Shown one piece after another: positions 6,421-15,182 of a stretch of DNA of 43,145 nt. The notes beneath the pieces were generated by a model. It worked only from the letters and a program-made list of their open reading frames with translations. It was not told where the DNA came from and searched no databases. The stretch's first letter is position 1. The number at the start of each line of letters is the position of its first letter. The translations under genes were made by a program, and so were the position numbers. The stretch is from an uncultured Mycoplasmatota bacterium (lineage in GTDB: Bacteria > Bacillota_I > Bacilli_A > RF39 > UBA660), in assembly GCA_947574255.1 (NCBI GenBank), contig CANPJT010000006.1, positions 1 to 43,145 on the forward strand, in the 5' to 3' direction.

Positions 6421-8981
6421 TGGCTAATATCAAAAAACAAATGAAAGGAACGCTTAATAAAGCAAAAAACTCTGTACAAAAAGGAACAAAAAAAATAAAA
6501 GAAAAAGCTAAAAATAAAAATAAATTTTTAATATTTTTTGTTTCTTTAGGCATTATAGCAGCATTAGTTGTTTTAACCTTTGCTTTATATATTATTATAT
6601 CTGCCCCAGATTTTAACACTACTAAGCTATATAATAAAGAAGCAACTGTTCTTTATTATGCTGATGGTGAAGAATTAGCTCGTGTAGGATCAGAAAATCG
6701 AGTTCTAATAACTTATGATGACTTACCTCAGGTATTTGTTGATGCCTTAGTAGCTACTGAAGATTCAAGATTTTTCCAACATAATGGTTTTGATGCTGCA
6801 AGATTTCTAAAAGCTAGTATAAATCAAGCTTTGGGTAAAAATGCTGGTGGTGCCTCTACTCTAACAATGCAAGTAGTCAAAAACACTTATACTAGTAGTG
6901 CTGTTAGTATCATTAGAAAATTTACTGATATTTATATGGCTGTTTTTAAAATTGAAAGAGTTTATACTAAAGAAGAAATTATTGAATTTTATGTTAACTC
7001 TTTATGGCTTGGCTATGGTGGAGCTAATTATGATAGTATTAATGGCGTTGAACAAGCTAGTCAAAACTATTTTGGAAAATCAGTTAGTGATTTATCACTT
7101 CCAGAAGCGTCTCTTTTAGTTGGTATGTTTAATAATCCTGCTTATTATAATCCAATAAAAAATCCTGAAAATGCTAAAAAGCGTCAAAAAACTGTTTTAT
7201 CGTTAATGGTAAAACATGGATATATTACTGAAGAAGAAGCAAAAAATGCTGGTGATATTCCAATCGAATCTTTAATTAAAAATAATACTAATGAAACAAC
7301 AACTGTAGATAATGGTAATCAAGCATTTATTGAATATGTATTAGAAGATGTTGAGAAAAAAACTAGTGTTGATCCTACTAAAACACCAATGGCTATTTAC
7401 ACTACTTTAGATAAAAATATTCAAAATGTTGTAACTTCCTTAGAAAAAGGTGAAATTTATACTTTTGTTGATGATTTAGTTCAAAATGGTATTGCTGTTA
7501 CTTCAACTAAAGATGGCTCAATTTTAGCCTTAGGTGGTGGTAGAAACTTTATTAAAACTGGTACAAATCGGGCAACAGATATCAAACGTCAACCTGGATC
7601 TACTGCTAAACCAATATTTGATTATGGACCATTCATTGAATATAACAATGGTTCAACTGGAACAACGTTCTACGATCAACCATATACTTATTCAAACGGT
7701 ATACCAATAACTAACTACGACAATCGATATAAAGGTACTATAACCATGCGTGATGCCTTAATAGATAGTAGAAATGTTCCTGCTCTTCAAGCTTTTCAAG
7801 CTGTTGACAAAGATAAAATAGCTGAATTTGCCCATAATCTTGGGATTGATTATGGTGAAAACTTATATGAATCCGCTTCAATTGGAGGATTTGATGGTGT
7901 AAATCCATTACAAATGAGTGCTGCTTATGCTGCCTTTGGTCGAGGTGGATACTTTATTGAACCTTATTCTTTTACAAAAATTATTTACTTAGAAAATGAT
8001 GAAGAATTTAATTACAAATATACTAAAGTTAGAGTTATGAGTGAAGAAACAGCTTATATGATAACTGATATGTTAGTTGATGGTGGTGCTAGTGGTGTTG
8101 GTGGTTCTATTAAAGTTAGTGGAACTGACGTTGCTGCCAAAGGTGGTACCACAACAATAGATAGTGATAAAGCAAAAAAATTAGGAATTCCTAATTATGC
8201 TACTCCTGATCATTGGAATAACGTTTATACACCTGATTATTCTATATCCCTTTGGTATGGATATGATGACTATTATAAATCTGGTGGAAAATACATTACC
8301 TCATCTAGCGGTGGAACAGCAAGACGAAAAATTATGGCTGCTATAGCCAATAAAATTTTAAAAACTAATTCTAAATTTACTAAACCAAGTGGTGTAGTCG
8401 AAGCAGTTATAGAATTTGGATCTAACCCATTAAAACTAGCTGGTCCTTACACACCTGAACATTTAAAAAGAACTGAATTATTTAAGAAAGGTACTGAACC
8501 TGCTGAAGCATCAGTAAGACAAAGTAATTTAGCTAATCCAACAAATGGAAATGCTATTGTAAATGGTTCATCAATTACCTTAACTTGGGATCCTATCACA
8601 CCACCAGAAACTAGTGAAGAAGCATGGGGACAATTAGGATATCAAGTCTATCTAGAAAATAGTGATGGTTCTCTTACAGATTTAGGATTTACAAGCCAAA
8701 CTAGTTATAACTACATTGCCACATCACCAACAAATTCCTATAAATTCATTATTAAGTCAACCTATAATATGTATCAAGATTTAATGAGTAGTGGTCTCCC
8801 AATAACTATTACTACATCATCTTCAACAACATCTAAACCAGATGATAATACTGATAATGATGACAATAATGAAAATGATAATTCTGATTCTAATAATAAT
8901 AATTCAAATAACAACAATAACGATAATAGTTCTACTACCTCTGGAACTACTAAACCAAATCAAACGAAACCAACAAATTAA
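6420..8981 (+). CDS. ponA: Class A penicillin-binding protein (PBP1-type)
   Basis: This is a bifunctional murein synthase: glycan polymerisation and peptide cross-linking outside the membrane. Residues 1-35 are basic and cytoplasmic, and 36-60 form the membrane anchor. The GT51 domain has the catalytic Glu in VATEDSRFF (E114) and GGASTLTMQ (143-151). The transpeptidase has S394-T-A-K397, S450-R-N452 and, in place of KTG, K574-G-G-T577. A fibronectin-III-like module covers about 705-800, followed by a tail of about 55 residues made almost entirely of Asn, Asp, Ser and Thr. AAGGAGG precedes the start. It is coupled to recU and ends in a shared terminator. The KGG motif is unusual but the rest of the active site is intact. 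Confidence 0.96.
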   Translation: MANIKKQMKGTLNKAKNSVQKGTKKIKEKAKNKNKFLIFFVSLGIIAALVVLTFALYIIISAPDFNTTKLYNKEATVLYYADGEELARVGSENRVLITYDDLPQVFVDALVATEDSRFFQHNGFDAARFLKASINQALGKNAGGASTLTMQVVKNTYTSSAVSIIRKFTDIYMAVFKIERVYTKEEIIEFYVNSLWLGYGGANYDSINGVEQASQNYFGKSVSDLSLPEASLLVGMFNNPAYYNPIKNPENAKKRQKTVLSLMVKHGYITEEEAKNAGDIPIESLIKNNTNETTTVDNGNQAFIEYVLEDVEKKTSVDPTKTPMAIYTTLDKNIQNVVTSLEKGEIYTFVDDLVQNGIAVTSTKDGSILALGGGRNFIKTGTNRATDIKRQPGSTAKPIFDYGPFIEYNNGSTGTTFYDQPYTYSNGIPITNYDNRYKGTITMRDALIDSRNVPALQAFQAVDKDKIAEFAHNLGIDYGENLYESASIGGFDGVNPLQMSAAYAAFGRGGYFIEPYSFTKIIYLENDEEFNYKYTKVRVMSEETAYMITDMLVDGGASGVGGSIKVSGTDVAAKGGTTTIDSDKAKKLGIPNYATPDHWNNVYTPDYSISLWYGYDDYYKSGGKYITSSSGGTARRKIMAAIANKILKTNSKFTKPSGVVEAVIEFGSNPLKLAGPYTPEHLKRTELFKKGTEPAEASVRQSNLANPTNGNAIVNGSSITLTWDPITPPETSEEAWGQLGYQVYLENSDGSLTDLGFTSQTSYNYIATSPTNSYKFIIKSTYNMYQDLMSSGLPITITTSSSTTSKPDDNTDNDDNNENDNSDSNNNNSNNNNNDNSSTTSGTTKPNQTKPTN

Positions 8982-9008
8982 AAAAGATAACTTTTTTGTT
9001 ATCTTTTT
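8981..9008. terminator. Bidirectional terminator between ponA and nth
   Basis: AAAAAGATAAC (8981-8991) and GTTATCTTTTT (8998-9008) form an 11-bp stem around a T6 loop, with A and T tracts on either side, so it can work in both directions. It overlaps the final codons of nth. Confidence 0.8.
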
Positions 9009-9625
9009 TCTTTATAAAATTTACATTCTTTCTGAAACTGACAATCTCCACAATTAGGATTTAAACTTTTACATTTATATCTCCCAAATAAAACTAATTG
9101 ATGATGAATTCTACTCCAATTTTTTTTAGGAAAAAAAGCCATTAGTTTATTTTCTACTTTTAATACTGAATCATTATCTAAAGCAAGCTTGAGTCTTTTA
9201 GAAACCCTATTAACATGAGTATCAACAGCAATAGTTGGAATATCATAAAGATTAGATAAAACAACATTACAAGTTTTTCTCCCTACTCCTGGTAAACTTT
9301 CTAAATAATCACGATTATTAGGTACAGTCCCCTGATAATTTTGAATTAAATCTTGTGCAATACTTTTTAAATAATATGCTTTTTTTGTAAAAGATCCAAC
9401 TGGTCTAATAATTGCTTCAATTTCTTTTAAATCAGCTTCTGCCAAACCTTGTAAATCATATTTAGAAAACAACTCTTTCGTCACCACATTAACTCTTTTA
9501 TCTGTACACTGAGCACTCAAAACAGTCGCAATTAAAAGTTCATAATCCTTATTATATAAGAGTTCACAATGAGCATCTGGGTATAATAAATCTAAATAAT
9601 TAATAATCTTTTTACTCGTTATCAT
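8999..9625 (-). CDS. nth: Endonuclease III (DNA glycosylase/AP lyase)
   Basis: Nth excises oxidised pyrimidines and nicks abasic sites in base excision repair. The 208 residues hold the helix-hairpin-helix LPGVGRKT with catalytic K117, the catalytic Asp in VDTHVNR (D135), and a complete [4Fe-4S] motif C185-x6-C192-x2-C195-x5-C201 near the C-terminus. ATG overlaps the end of dnaD by 14 bases, giving the conserved dnaD-nth pair with coupled translation. The 3' end lies in the shared terminator with ponA. Confidence 0.97.
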   Translation of the reverse strand: MITSKKIINYLDLLYPDAHCELLYNKDYELLIATVLSAQCTDKRVNVVTKELFSKYDLQGLAEADLKEIEAIIRPVGSFTKKAYYLKSIAQDLIQNYQGTVPNNRDYLESLPGVGRKTCNVVLSNLYDIPTIAVDTHVNRVSKRLKLALDNDSVLKVENKLMAFFPKKNWSRIHHQLVLFGRYKCKSLNPNCGDCQFQKECKFYKEKR

Positions 9626-10235
9626 CTAACCAATTGTAATCAAATAACTCTTTTGCTTCTCCATTACTTTTCATGTTTCGATTACTAACCTCTTTCATTG
9701 TTTTATACCCTTTTCTTTGCCATTCATATAAAATTTTATCAATATAACGTAAATTACTAACACCATTATAAACTGCTTCTTTTAATGCACCTAAAATAAT
9801 TTCTTCACTAAATCCTTTCTCTAACCAAGCTCTTATTATCTCATATTCCATTGAAGAGATAGGACGCCCAAATTCTGTTTGAAAAACTGTATAAATATCG
9901 ACTTCTTCTGCCTTTTTCTCTTGTTTTTTCAAATTTTCATCAATCAACATATAAAATTTATCTAAATTAATAACTTCCGTTCTTTTACCATTTCCATCTT
10001 TAAAAGAATCCAAAGTAATTAATCCTTTACTAAGCAAAGCATTAAAAGCACTTAAAACCTCATTTTCCTTTATCTTAATAACTTTTGAAATCTCTGAAAC
10101 ATCAAAAGAAACACTTAAATAATTCCAAAAATATATAACTAATAAAAATTCATCAAGTGTTAAATTTAATTGTTTTACTACATCTAATATATAAGATGGA
10201 AAAACTAACATTTTTTCTTTCATTAATTGTTTCAT
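9612..10235 (-). CDS. dnaD: Primosome protein DnaD
   Basis: DnaD is the Firmicute primosome factor that helps load the replicative helicase at origins and restart sites. ATG 10235 is chosen because AGGTGG (10244-10249) lies 8 bases upstream; a GTG at 10247 would place the ribosome binding site over the start. The 207 residues comprise an N-terminal winged helix (to about 110) and the DnaD/DnaB_2 domain, with FGRPISSMEYEIIRAWLEKGF and the signature YIDKILYEWQRKGYKT. It overlaps cca by 4 bases and nth by 14, forming the cca-dnaD-nth operon. Confidence 0.93.
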   Translation of the reverse strand: MKQLMKEKMLVFPSYILDVVKQLNLTLDEFLLVIYFWNYLSVSFDVSEISKVIKIKENEVLSAFNALLSKGLITLDSFKDGNGKRTEVINLDKFYMLIDENLKKQEKKAEEVDIYTVFQTEFGRPISSMEYEIIRAWLEKGFSEEIILGALKEAVYNGVSNLRYIDKILYEWQRKGYKTMKEVSNRNMKSNGEAKELFDYNWLDDNE

Positions 10236-11323
10236 TCTTTTATCCACCTTTCCTTATTATCAACAAGAAATTCCCTAATCTCTTCAAAAGAATTATTAAT
10301 TCTTTCATTTAAAACTTCACATACTAAATCATTTTCAATTTCCTTAACAAAACTTGATGGTTCAACATTAAGTATATCAACTATTTCTAAATAAGTAATA
10401 TTTAAATCTTTCCGTACATTTATTGGCATGTTATGATGTAAACTATAAATAAAATTTACATCTATCCCTAATATTTCCCCTGCCACTAAAGACAAATACA
10501 AACCATATTTATAAATAATTTCTTTATTAATAAATCCAGTATTTAAAATTTCACGCAATTTAACTATAGTATTTTTTTCATTTTTTGTAAATGGAAAACA
10601 ATCTGGATAATCTATTTGAGCCCACATTCCACACAAATCTTTTGTATATACCAAATGTTTATATGAAATATTTAAATAATCAGTAAGTTGATATTTTTTT
10701 AATAAATCCAAACCAATTTGATAATTAACAGATAATAAAATTTTTGATATTTCATTTTTTATTCGATAATAACTCAAACTTTTTATTAAACTAGCTACTT
10801 CAAATATAGCTTTATTCAAAGATTCATCAATATCAAAATTTAAAATAGTAGCAAAACGAATTGCTCTTAATATTCGCAATGGATCATCTTTTAATTTTTT
10901 TAAAGGATCCCCTATAGCTTTAACAACACCCTTATGTAAGTCATTTACTCCATTCAAATAATCAATTATTTTACCTTCTTTGTTCATACAAATAGCATTT
11001 ATTGTAAAATCTCTTCTTTTTAAATCATTCTCTAAATCTTCAATATAAATAATATTTGTAGGACGTCTATTTTTATAAGAACTTTCTTCTCTGAAAGTTG
11101 TAATATCAATATTAAAATCATTCACCTTTAAATTAAGAGAACCGCAATCATTTACTTTTCCATTAAAAATATTTAAAAGCTCTTTTATTGTTCCATTTGT
11201 ACAAATATCAATATCATTACTAAAATCTCCAAGAAGAAAATCTCTTACATATCCCCCAACAATATATGCCTCATAACCTGCCTCATTTATTTTTTTTAAT
11301 ACTTCTTTAATAACATTATTCAT
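10232..11323 (-). CDS. cca: CCA-adding tRNA nucleotidyltransferase / poly(A) polymerase family
   Basis: This enzyme adds or repairs the 3' CCA of tRNAs. It is a class II nucleotidyltransferase of 363 residues: GGYVRD at 23-28 with the catalytic D37-I-D39, the RRDFTINA motif at 103-110, and the RNA-binding DDPLRILRAIRFA motif at 146-158. No HD domain is obvious. The ribosome binding site is weak (GGTG). Both complete tRNA genes in the window already encode CCA, so it may act mostly in repair here. A poly(A) polymerase role cannot be excluded from sequence alone. Confidence 0.92.
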   Translation of the reverse strand: MNNVIKEVLKKINEAGYEAYIVGGYVRDFLLGDFSNDIDICTNGTIKELLNIFNGKVNDCGSLNLKVNDFNIDITTFREESSYKNRRPTNIIYIEDLENDLKRRDFTINAICMNKEGKIIDYLNGVNDLHKGVVKAIGDPLKKLKDDPLRILRAIRFATILNFDIDESLNKAIFEVASLIKSLSYYRIKNEISKILLSVNYQIGLDLLKKYQLTDYLNISYKHLVYTKDLCGMWAQIDYPDCFPFTKNEKNTIVKLREILNTGFINKEIIYKYGLYLSLVAGEILGIDVNFIYSLHHNMPINVRKDLNITYLEIVDILNVEPSSFVKEIENDLVCEVLNERINNSFEEIREFLVDNKERWIKE

Positions 11324-11395
11324 ATATACACCAATATAAGTATAACATTTTTTATCTTATTTTAAGTACTAAACTATTATTTAAAAGTATATAAT

Positions 11396-11423
11396 TTGAC
11401 ATAATCAAAATATGGTGTATAAT
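11396..11423 (+). promoter_or_regulatory. rpsD promoter
   Basis: TTGACA (11396-11401), a 16-base spacer ending in TG-G-TG, then TATAAT (11418-11423). Transcription should start near 11430, leaving a leader of about 150 bases before rpsD. The stretch 11324-11395 holds nothing else that I can identify. Confidence 0.82.
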
Positions 11424-11429
11424 TATTAG

Positions 11430-11580
11430 TGCTGAAGTTGGCAGCGGAAAAAGAAAGTGTTAACGTGTTTATAAAAAAAACAAAGTAGCAAAACTGCCTT
11501 TTTGTGAAATGAAAAAATAAACTCCCTAATAAAATTATTTTTCCAAATAACTTAAAGCAATATAAAGAAAGGAGATTGTT
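11430..11580 (+). promoter_or_regulatory. Structured 5' leader of rpsD, probable S4 autoregulatory element
   Basis: About 150 transcribed bases precede the start codon. They can pair internally, for example GGCAG around 11434-11440 with CTGCC around 11497-11501, and end in the strong site AAAGGAG just before the ATG. In B. subtilis, free ribosomal protein S4 represses translation of its own rpsD through such a leader. No T-box GGTGG element is present. The assignment rests on position and length plus the family precedent, not on a covariance match. Confidence 0.5.
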
Positions 11581-12183
11581 ATGGCAAGATACACAGGACC
11601 TGCTTATAAAAAAGCAAGAAGGTTAAATTTTTCACTTTTAGAAAATGGTAAAGAATTAGCTCGTCGTCCTTATGCTCCTGGTGCTCATGGAGCTGATAGA
11701 CGTAAAAAATTAAGTGAATATGGTATTCAATTACAAGAAAAACAAAAAGTTCGTCTAATGTATGGTTTAACAGAAAAACAATTTAGAAAAGTGTTTGAAC
11801 GTGCATCTCGTATGAAAGGTGTAGCTGGTGAAAACTTGCTTAAACTATTAGAAAGTCGTTTAGATAATTTGGTTTATCGTATGGGACTTGCTAAAACTAG
11901 ACGTGGAGCCAGACAAGTTGTTAATCATGGTCATATTATGGTTAATGGCATAAAAGTTGATATTCCATCTTATCAAGTAAAACCTGGTGATATTATAAGT
12001 GTTAAAGAGAATTCATTAAATCACAAAGCAATTAAAGAAGCTTTAGAAAACACTTTAAATCGTCCAGCATTTGTTGAATTCGATGATAAAAAAATGACTG
12101 GTTCTTATATAAGAATTCCTGATCGAAGTGAACTTAATAGTGAAATTAATGAAAGTCTAATTGTTGAATATTACAATAGATAA
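11581..12183 (+). CDS. rpsD: 30S ribosomal protein S4
   Basis: S4 is a primary 16S rRNA-binding protein that starts assembly of the 30S body. The 200 residues match the family throughout: [28 protein letters not shown], and the S4 RNA-binding domain [35 protein letters not shown]. The N-terminal Cys residues of zinc-binding S4 are absent, so this is the Cys-free form. It is transcribed alone between its leader and a 27-bp terminator. Confidence 0.98.
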   Translation: MARYTGPAYKKARRLNFSLLENGKELARRPYAPGAHGADRRKKLSEYGIQLQEKQKVRLMYGLTEKQFRKVFERASRMKGVAGENLLKLLESRLDNLVYRMGLAKTRRGARQVVNHGHIMVNGIKVDIPSYQVKPGDIISVKENSLNHKAIKEALENTLNRPAFVEFDDKKMTGSYIRIPDRSELNSEINESLIVEYYNR

Positions 12184-12240
12184 AATTAACTAATTAAAAA
12201 AGAGAAAATTTATTTTTCTCTTTTTTAATTAGTTAATTTT
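12182..12240. terminator. 27-bp bidirectional terminator between rpsD and the ferredoxin reductase
   Basis: Positions 12182-12208 and 12214-12240 are perfect reverse complements (27 bp) around the loop TTTAT. The stem contains A6/T6 tracts, so it can terminate transcription from both sides. It includes the last base pairs of the rpsD stop codon and the last codons of the minus-strand gene. Confidence 0.9.
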
Positions 12241-13385
12241 ATCGTAATATCACTCAAAGGAAAAGAACAACAAGGATGAATATAATTATGAATCTCATTA
12301 GCCGCTCTTATATTTTCATCAAATGTTTTAATTTTACCACTAATAAGTTTACTTCGACAATAACCACATTCTCCTACATGACATTTATTTGGAACAATTA
12401 TTCCACTTTCTTCCATAGTTTGAAGAAGCGTTTTTTTCTCATTACATTTTAAATGAAATTCTTCTGAATCAGTTAATACTGTCAACTTATATTCATTATA
12501 ATTATCTAATTCTATCTCTCCCATAAATAATCCATGTCTAATATATTTCTTAGGCAAATTAAATTCCTTTAAAATTTCATTAATATAAGCATAGAAATTC
12601 AAAGAACCACATACAAAGAAAGAATTATATTCTTTCTTATACTGTTCTATAATTTCTTTATCAATTAAACCATTTAAAAATTCATTATCATTTTCTTCAC
12701 TAAGAATATAAATTACATTTACTTTTTCTAATTTACATATTATATTATCTAATTTTTCTCGAAAAATTAAATCATTTTTTGTCTTACCAGCATAAATAAT
12801 TGTTAGATTAAAATCTTCTATTCCATCATAAATTGCTTCTGCCATCGAAACAAAAGGTATTATTCCACTATCTTCTGCAAGAGCAATAACATGATTTTCA
12901 TCTCTAATAGAAGAATAGCAAAAATCACCAAAAGGAGCACTTACTGAAAATGAATATCCCTTATCTACTTCATCAAAAAAATAATTTGATACAATACCAT
13001 TATCTCTTCTTTTAATTGTAATTGTATATTTATTATCTAAAGCATTTTTAGGACTACAACTAATTGTGTATGGTCGTTGATAAATACCTACTCCAATTTT
13101 TACACAAGCACTAATACATTGTCCAGCTTTAAAATAAGCTAAGTTATTAGTTCCTTTATCAATGTCTGGCCCTATCACAAAAGTTTTTACATCATCACTT
13201 TCTTTAATAACTTCTAAAACTTTAACAAATTGAATATCTGGATGTAATTTATAAACAAGATCATTTACAAAATAATCTGTTACAATAGGTTTTAAATTAA
13301 AATCATGAATTACTTTTTGTCGTTCTAGTTCGAGCTTTTTAAAATTCATTATATCTTTTTTACTAATTTTTTTCATCTCACTCAT
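12225..13385 (-). CDS. FAD-dependent ferredoxin reductase fused to a plant-type [2Fe-2S] domain
   Basis: The protein should pass electrons between NAD(P)H and a partner enzyme. Of three in-frame ATGs, 13385 has GAGG at 6-base spacing, giving 386 residues. After about 50 leading residues come the FNR-type FAD domain with RPYTIS (104-109), a nucleotide-binding domain in which the usual GGSGITP loop reads EDSGIIPF, and a C-terminal ferredoxin domain with C335-x4-C340-x2-C343 and a distal Cys pair at 373/374. The start overlaps the stop of the FAD oxidoreductase upstream (ATGAGTGA), so the two are made together, and this is probably that enzyme's dedicated reductase. The preferred nucleotide (NADH or NADPH) is unclear. 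Confidence 0.88.
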   Translation of the reverse strand: MSEMKKISKKDIMNFKKLELERQKVIHDFNLKPIVTDYFVNDLVYKLHPDIQFVKVLEVIKESDDVKTFVIGPDIDKGTNNLAYFKAGQCISACVKIGVGIYQRPYTISCSPKNALDNKYTITIKRRDNGIVSNYFFDEVDKGYSFSVSAPFGDFCYSSIRDENHVIALAEDSGIIPFVSMAEAIYDGIEDFNLTIIYAGKTKNDLIFREKLDNIICKLEKVNVIYILSEENDNEFLNGLIDKEIIEQYKKEYNSFFVCGSLNFYAYINEILKEFNLPKKYIRHGLFMGEIELDNYNEYKLTVLTDSEEFHLKCNEKKTLLQTMEESGIIVPNKCHVGECGYCRSKLISGKIKTFDENIRAANEIHNYIHPCCSFPLSDITIKLTN

Positions 13386-14913
13386 TTTCTCCCTCATGTT
13401 CCATCTCTTTTAATACATCTAATGCTGCTCTATTACCAGATAAATAAGCGGAACCACAACCAGATAAATACATCCCAAAACTTCCACAAAACCTTAAACC
13501 TTTAATATAATTTTCATTGACACTATTTCTAATTCGGGGAATCAAATTATCAGGTCCTGTTGCTTTATAACCATGAATAACCCCATCTGGATATCCACAA
13601 TATCTTGCAAATGTAATAGGTGTGGCAATAACTATTTCTTCAATATATTCTCTTATCAAAATACCAGTAGTTCTTTCAAATGAATTGATAATATTTTCCG
13701 CTATTTCCTCTTTTAAATCAAAATAATTTTCTACTGAAACAGCACTATCAAAACAATCTCCTGTAAACAAAGTCATTAATTGCATTACACATGTTCCTTT
13801 TGGCGAACAAGTCGGATTAGCATTATTAACAACTACTGCTGTACAATTATTATTTTTAATACTATTCATATTTTCATATTCTTTATTACTATTTAATGTA
13901 TGATAAATAAAATAATTAAAATCATTTAATCCTATTTCTTCAGCACTTTGATTCAAACCTAAATAAATTGAAAATCCTCTAGACCCTAAAACTCTTGAAT
14001 TAGTAAGTTTAATTGCATCTTGAGGTAAAATTTTCTCAGGAATCATTTTACCATAAACAACATGAGGTGAAATATCGCAAATTATATAATTAGCATAATA
14101 TTCTTCTCCATTAACAAGTTTAACTCCAGAAACCTGATTATTTTCAAACAATATCTCTTTAACAGTCGATAAATATTGAACTTTACCTCCTTTTTTTTCT
14201 ATAGCTTCTGCTAGTATTAAGCTTATTTCATAACTAGTTTTTCTAGGAATCTGAGCGCCTTTAGCAATATAAGAATAAAACATACAAGCAAAATGTACAA
14301 AAGAAAGTGTATTAGATGGACTACCAAAATAAGACCAATTAGCAGTCAATATTTCTTGAGCCTTTAATGGCATTCTCAAAAGTTGTAAACCTTTAGAAAG
14401 TGTTAAAATTGCAAATTTTATAAAATTAGGATATAACTCCGCTAAAATTTCATCACTAATCTCTTCTTCATTAGTTTCTAAATAAGTAATAGCTTCATAA
14501 CACTCACGTGATATCTTAAAAAAAATCTCTAAAGAATTTTTACTACCTGGAACATACTTCTCCATTTTATCAATATAACTCTCTACACCAAAAGGCATAA
14601 TATAATCACTTTTGCTATTTCTAGAATAAACATGATAAGCATCTTTTATTTCTACAAATTTTATTTTATCAATAATATTTAAATCTTCAAACAACTTATA
14701 AACTATACCTGGATTATCTTTAGTTCCAAATTCATGTAAAGAATTCATGGAAGCATCAAATTCAAATCTTCCTCTCATAAAACTCGTAGAAAATCCCCCA
14801 GGAGCAATATTTTTATCCAAAACTAATACTTTTTTACCATTATTTGCTAATCTTAATGCCGCAACAAGTCCACCATTTCCAGCCCCAATAACTATTGCAT
14901 CATACTTTTTCAT
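13378..14913 (-). CDS. FAD-dependent oxidoreductase of the carotenoid isomerase / retinol saturase / phytoene desaturase group
   Basis: The 511 residues begin with a Rossmann FAD site (IVIGAGNGGLVAALRLANNGKKVLVLDKN), followed by the family segment PGGFSTSFMRGRFEFDASMNSLHEFG. The C-terminal FAD-binding end reads GLRFCGSFGMYLSGCGSAYLSGNRAA. Family members isomerise or saturate polyene carbon chains. The natural substrate here is unknown, since no carotenoid pathway gene is nearby. The downstream ferredoxin reductase overlaps its 3' end, suggesting a reductive reaction. ATG 14913 has GAGGG 7 bases upstream, and TGTTATAAT (14938-14946) forms an extended -10. Confidence 0.85.
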   Translation of the reverse strand: MKKYDAIVIGAGNGGLVAALRLANNGKKVLVLDKNIAPGGFSTSFMRGRFEFDASMNSLHEFGTKDNPGIVYKLFEDLNIIDKIKFVEIKDAYHVYSRNSKSDYIMPFGVESYIDKMEKYVPGSKNSLEIFFKISRECYEAITYLETNEEEISDEILAELYPNFIKFAILTLSKGLQLLRMPLKAQEILTANWSYFGSPSNTLSFVHFACMFYSYIAKGAQIPRKTSYEISLILAEAIEKKGGKVQYLSTVKEILFENNQVSGVKLVNGEEYYANYIICDISPHVVYGKMIPEKILPQDAIKLTNSRVLGSRGFSIYLGLNQSAEEIGLNDFNYFIYHTLNSNKEYENMNSIKNNNCTAVVVNNANPTCSPKGTCVMQLMTLFTGDCFDSAVSVENYFDLKEEIAENIINSFERTTGILIREYIEEIVIATPITFARYCGYPDGVIHGYKATGPDNLIPRIRNSVNENYIKGLRFCGSFGMYLSGCGSAYLSGNRAALDVLKEMEHEGENE

Positions 14914-14937
14914 TGTTTACCCTCTCTATCTTATTTA

Positions 14938-14946
14938 ATTATAACA
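14938..14946 (-). promoter_or_regulatory. Extended -10 promoter for the FAD oxidoreductase/ferredoxin reductase operon
   Basis: TGTTATAAT on the minus strand is a perfect -10 with a TG extension, 25 bases before the gene start. The -35 region is only T-rich. Downstream toward 15145 the DNA is AT-rich with no feature I can identify. Confidence 0.5.
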
Positions 14947-15145
14947 TGGTTATAAACGATAAAAAAGCAATTTTTTTCTAAACTAGTTATTTAATATTCA
15001 TTAAACTTATTTCTTTTAAATAAATATTATATGCAAAATTTTATAGAAAAAAGAAATCATTAACATTAGTTACAATTACAGTAAATAAACAAATTATGTT
15101 TACATCTTTATAACTTCATTTGGTGATACTTTATAATTCATCATA

Positions 15146-15182
15146 AAAATTAAAAAAGCAATTTTTTTAACTATAATTGCTT
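15146..15182 (-). terminator. Terminator of the ferritin-like gene
   Basis: AATTGCTT (15175-15182) pairs with AAGCAATT (15156-15163). On the minus strand the hairpin is followed by a run of T. It overlaps the last two codons and stop of the gene. A partial copy (AAAAAAGCAATTTTTTT) occurs at 14961-14977 without its other arm. Confidence 0.75.

Noticed and set aside
11430-11580. T-box riboswitch in the rpsD leader
   Set aside because: The T-box sequence and specifier stem are absent, and rpsD is not a T-box-regulated gene.
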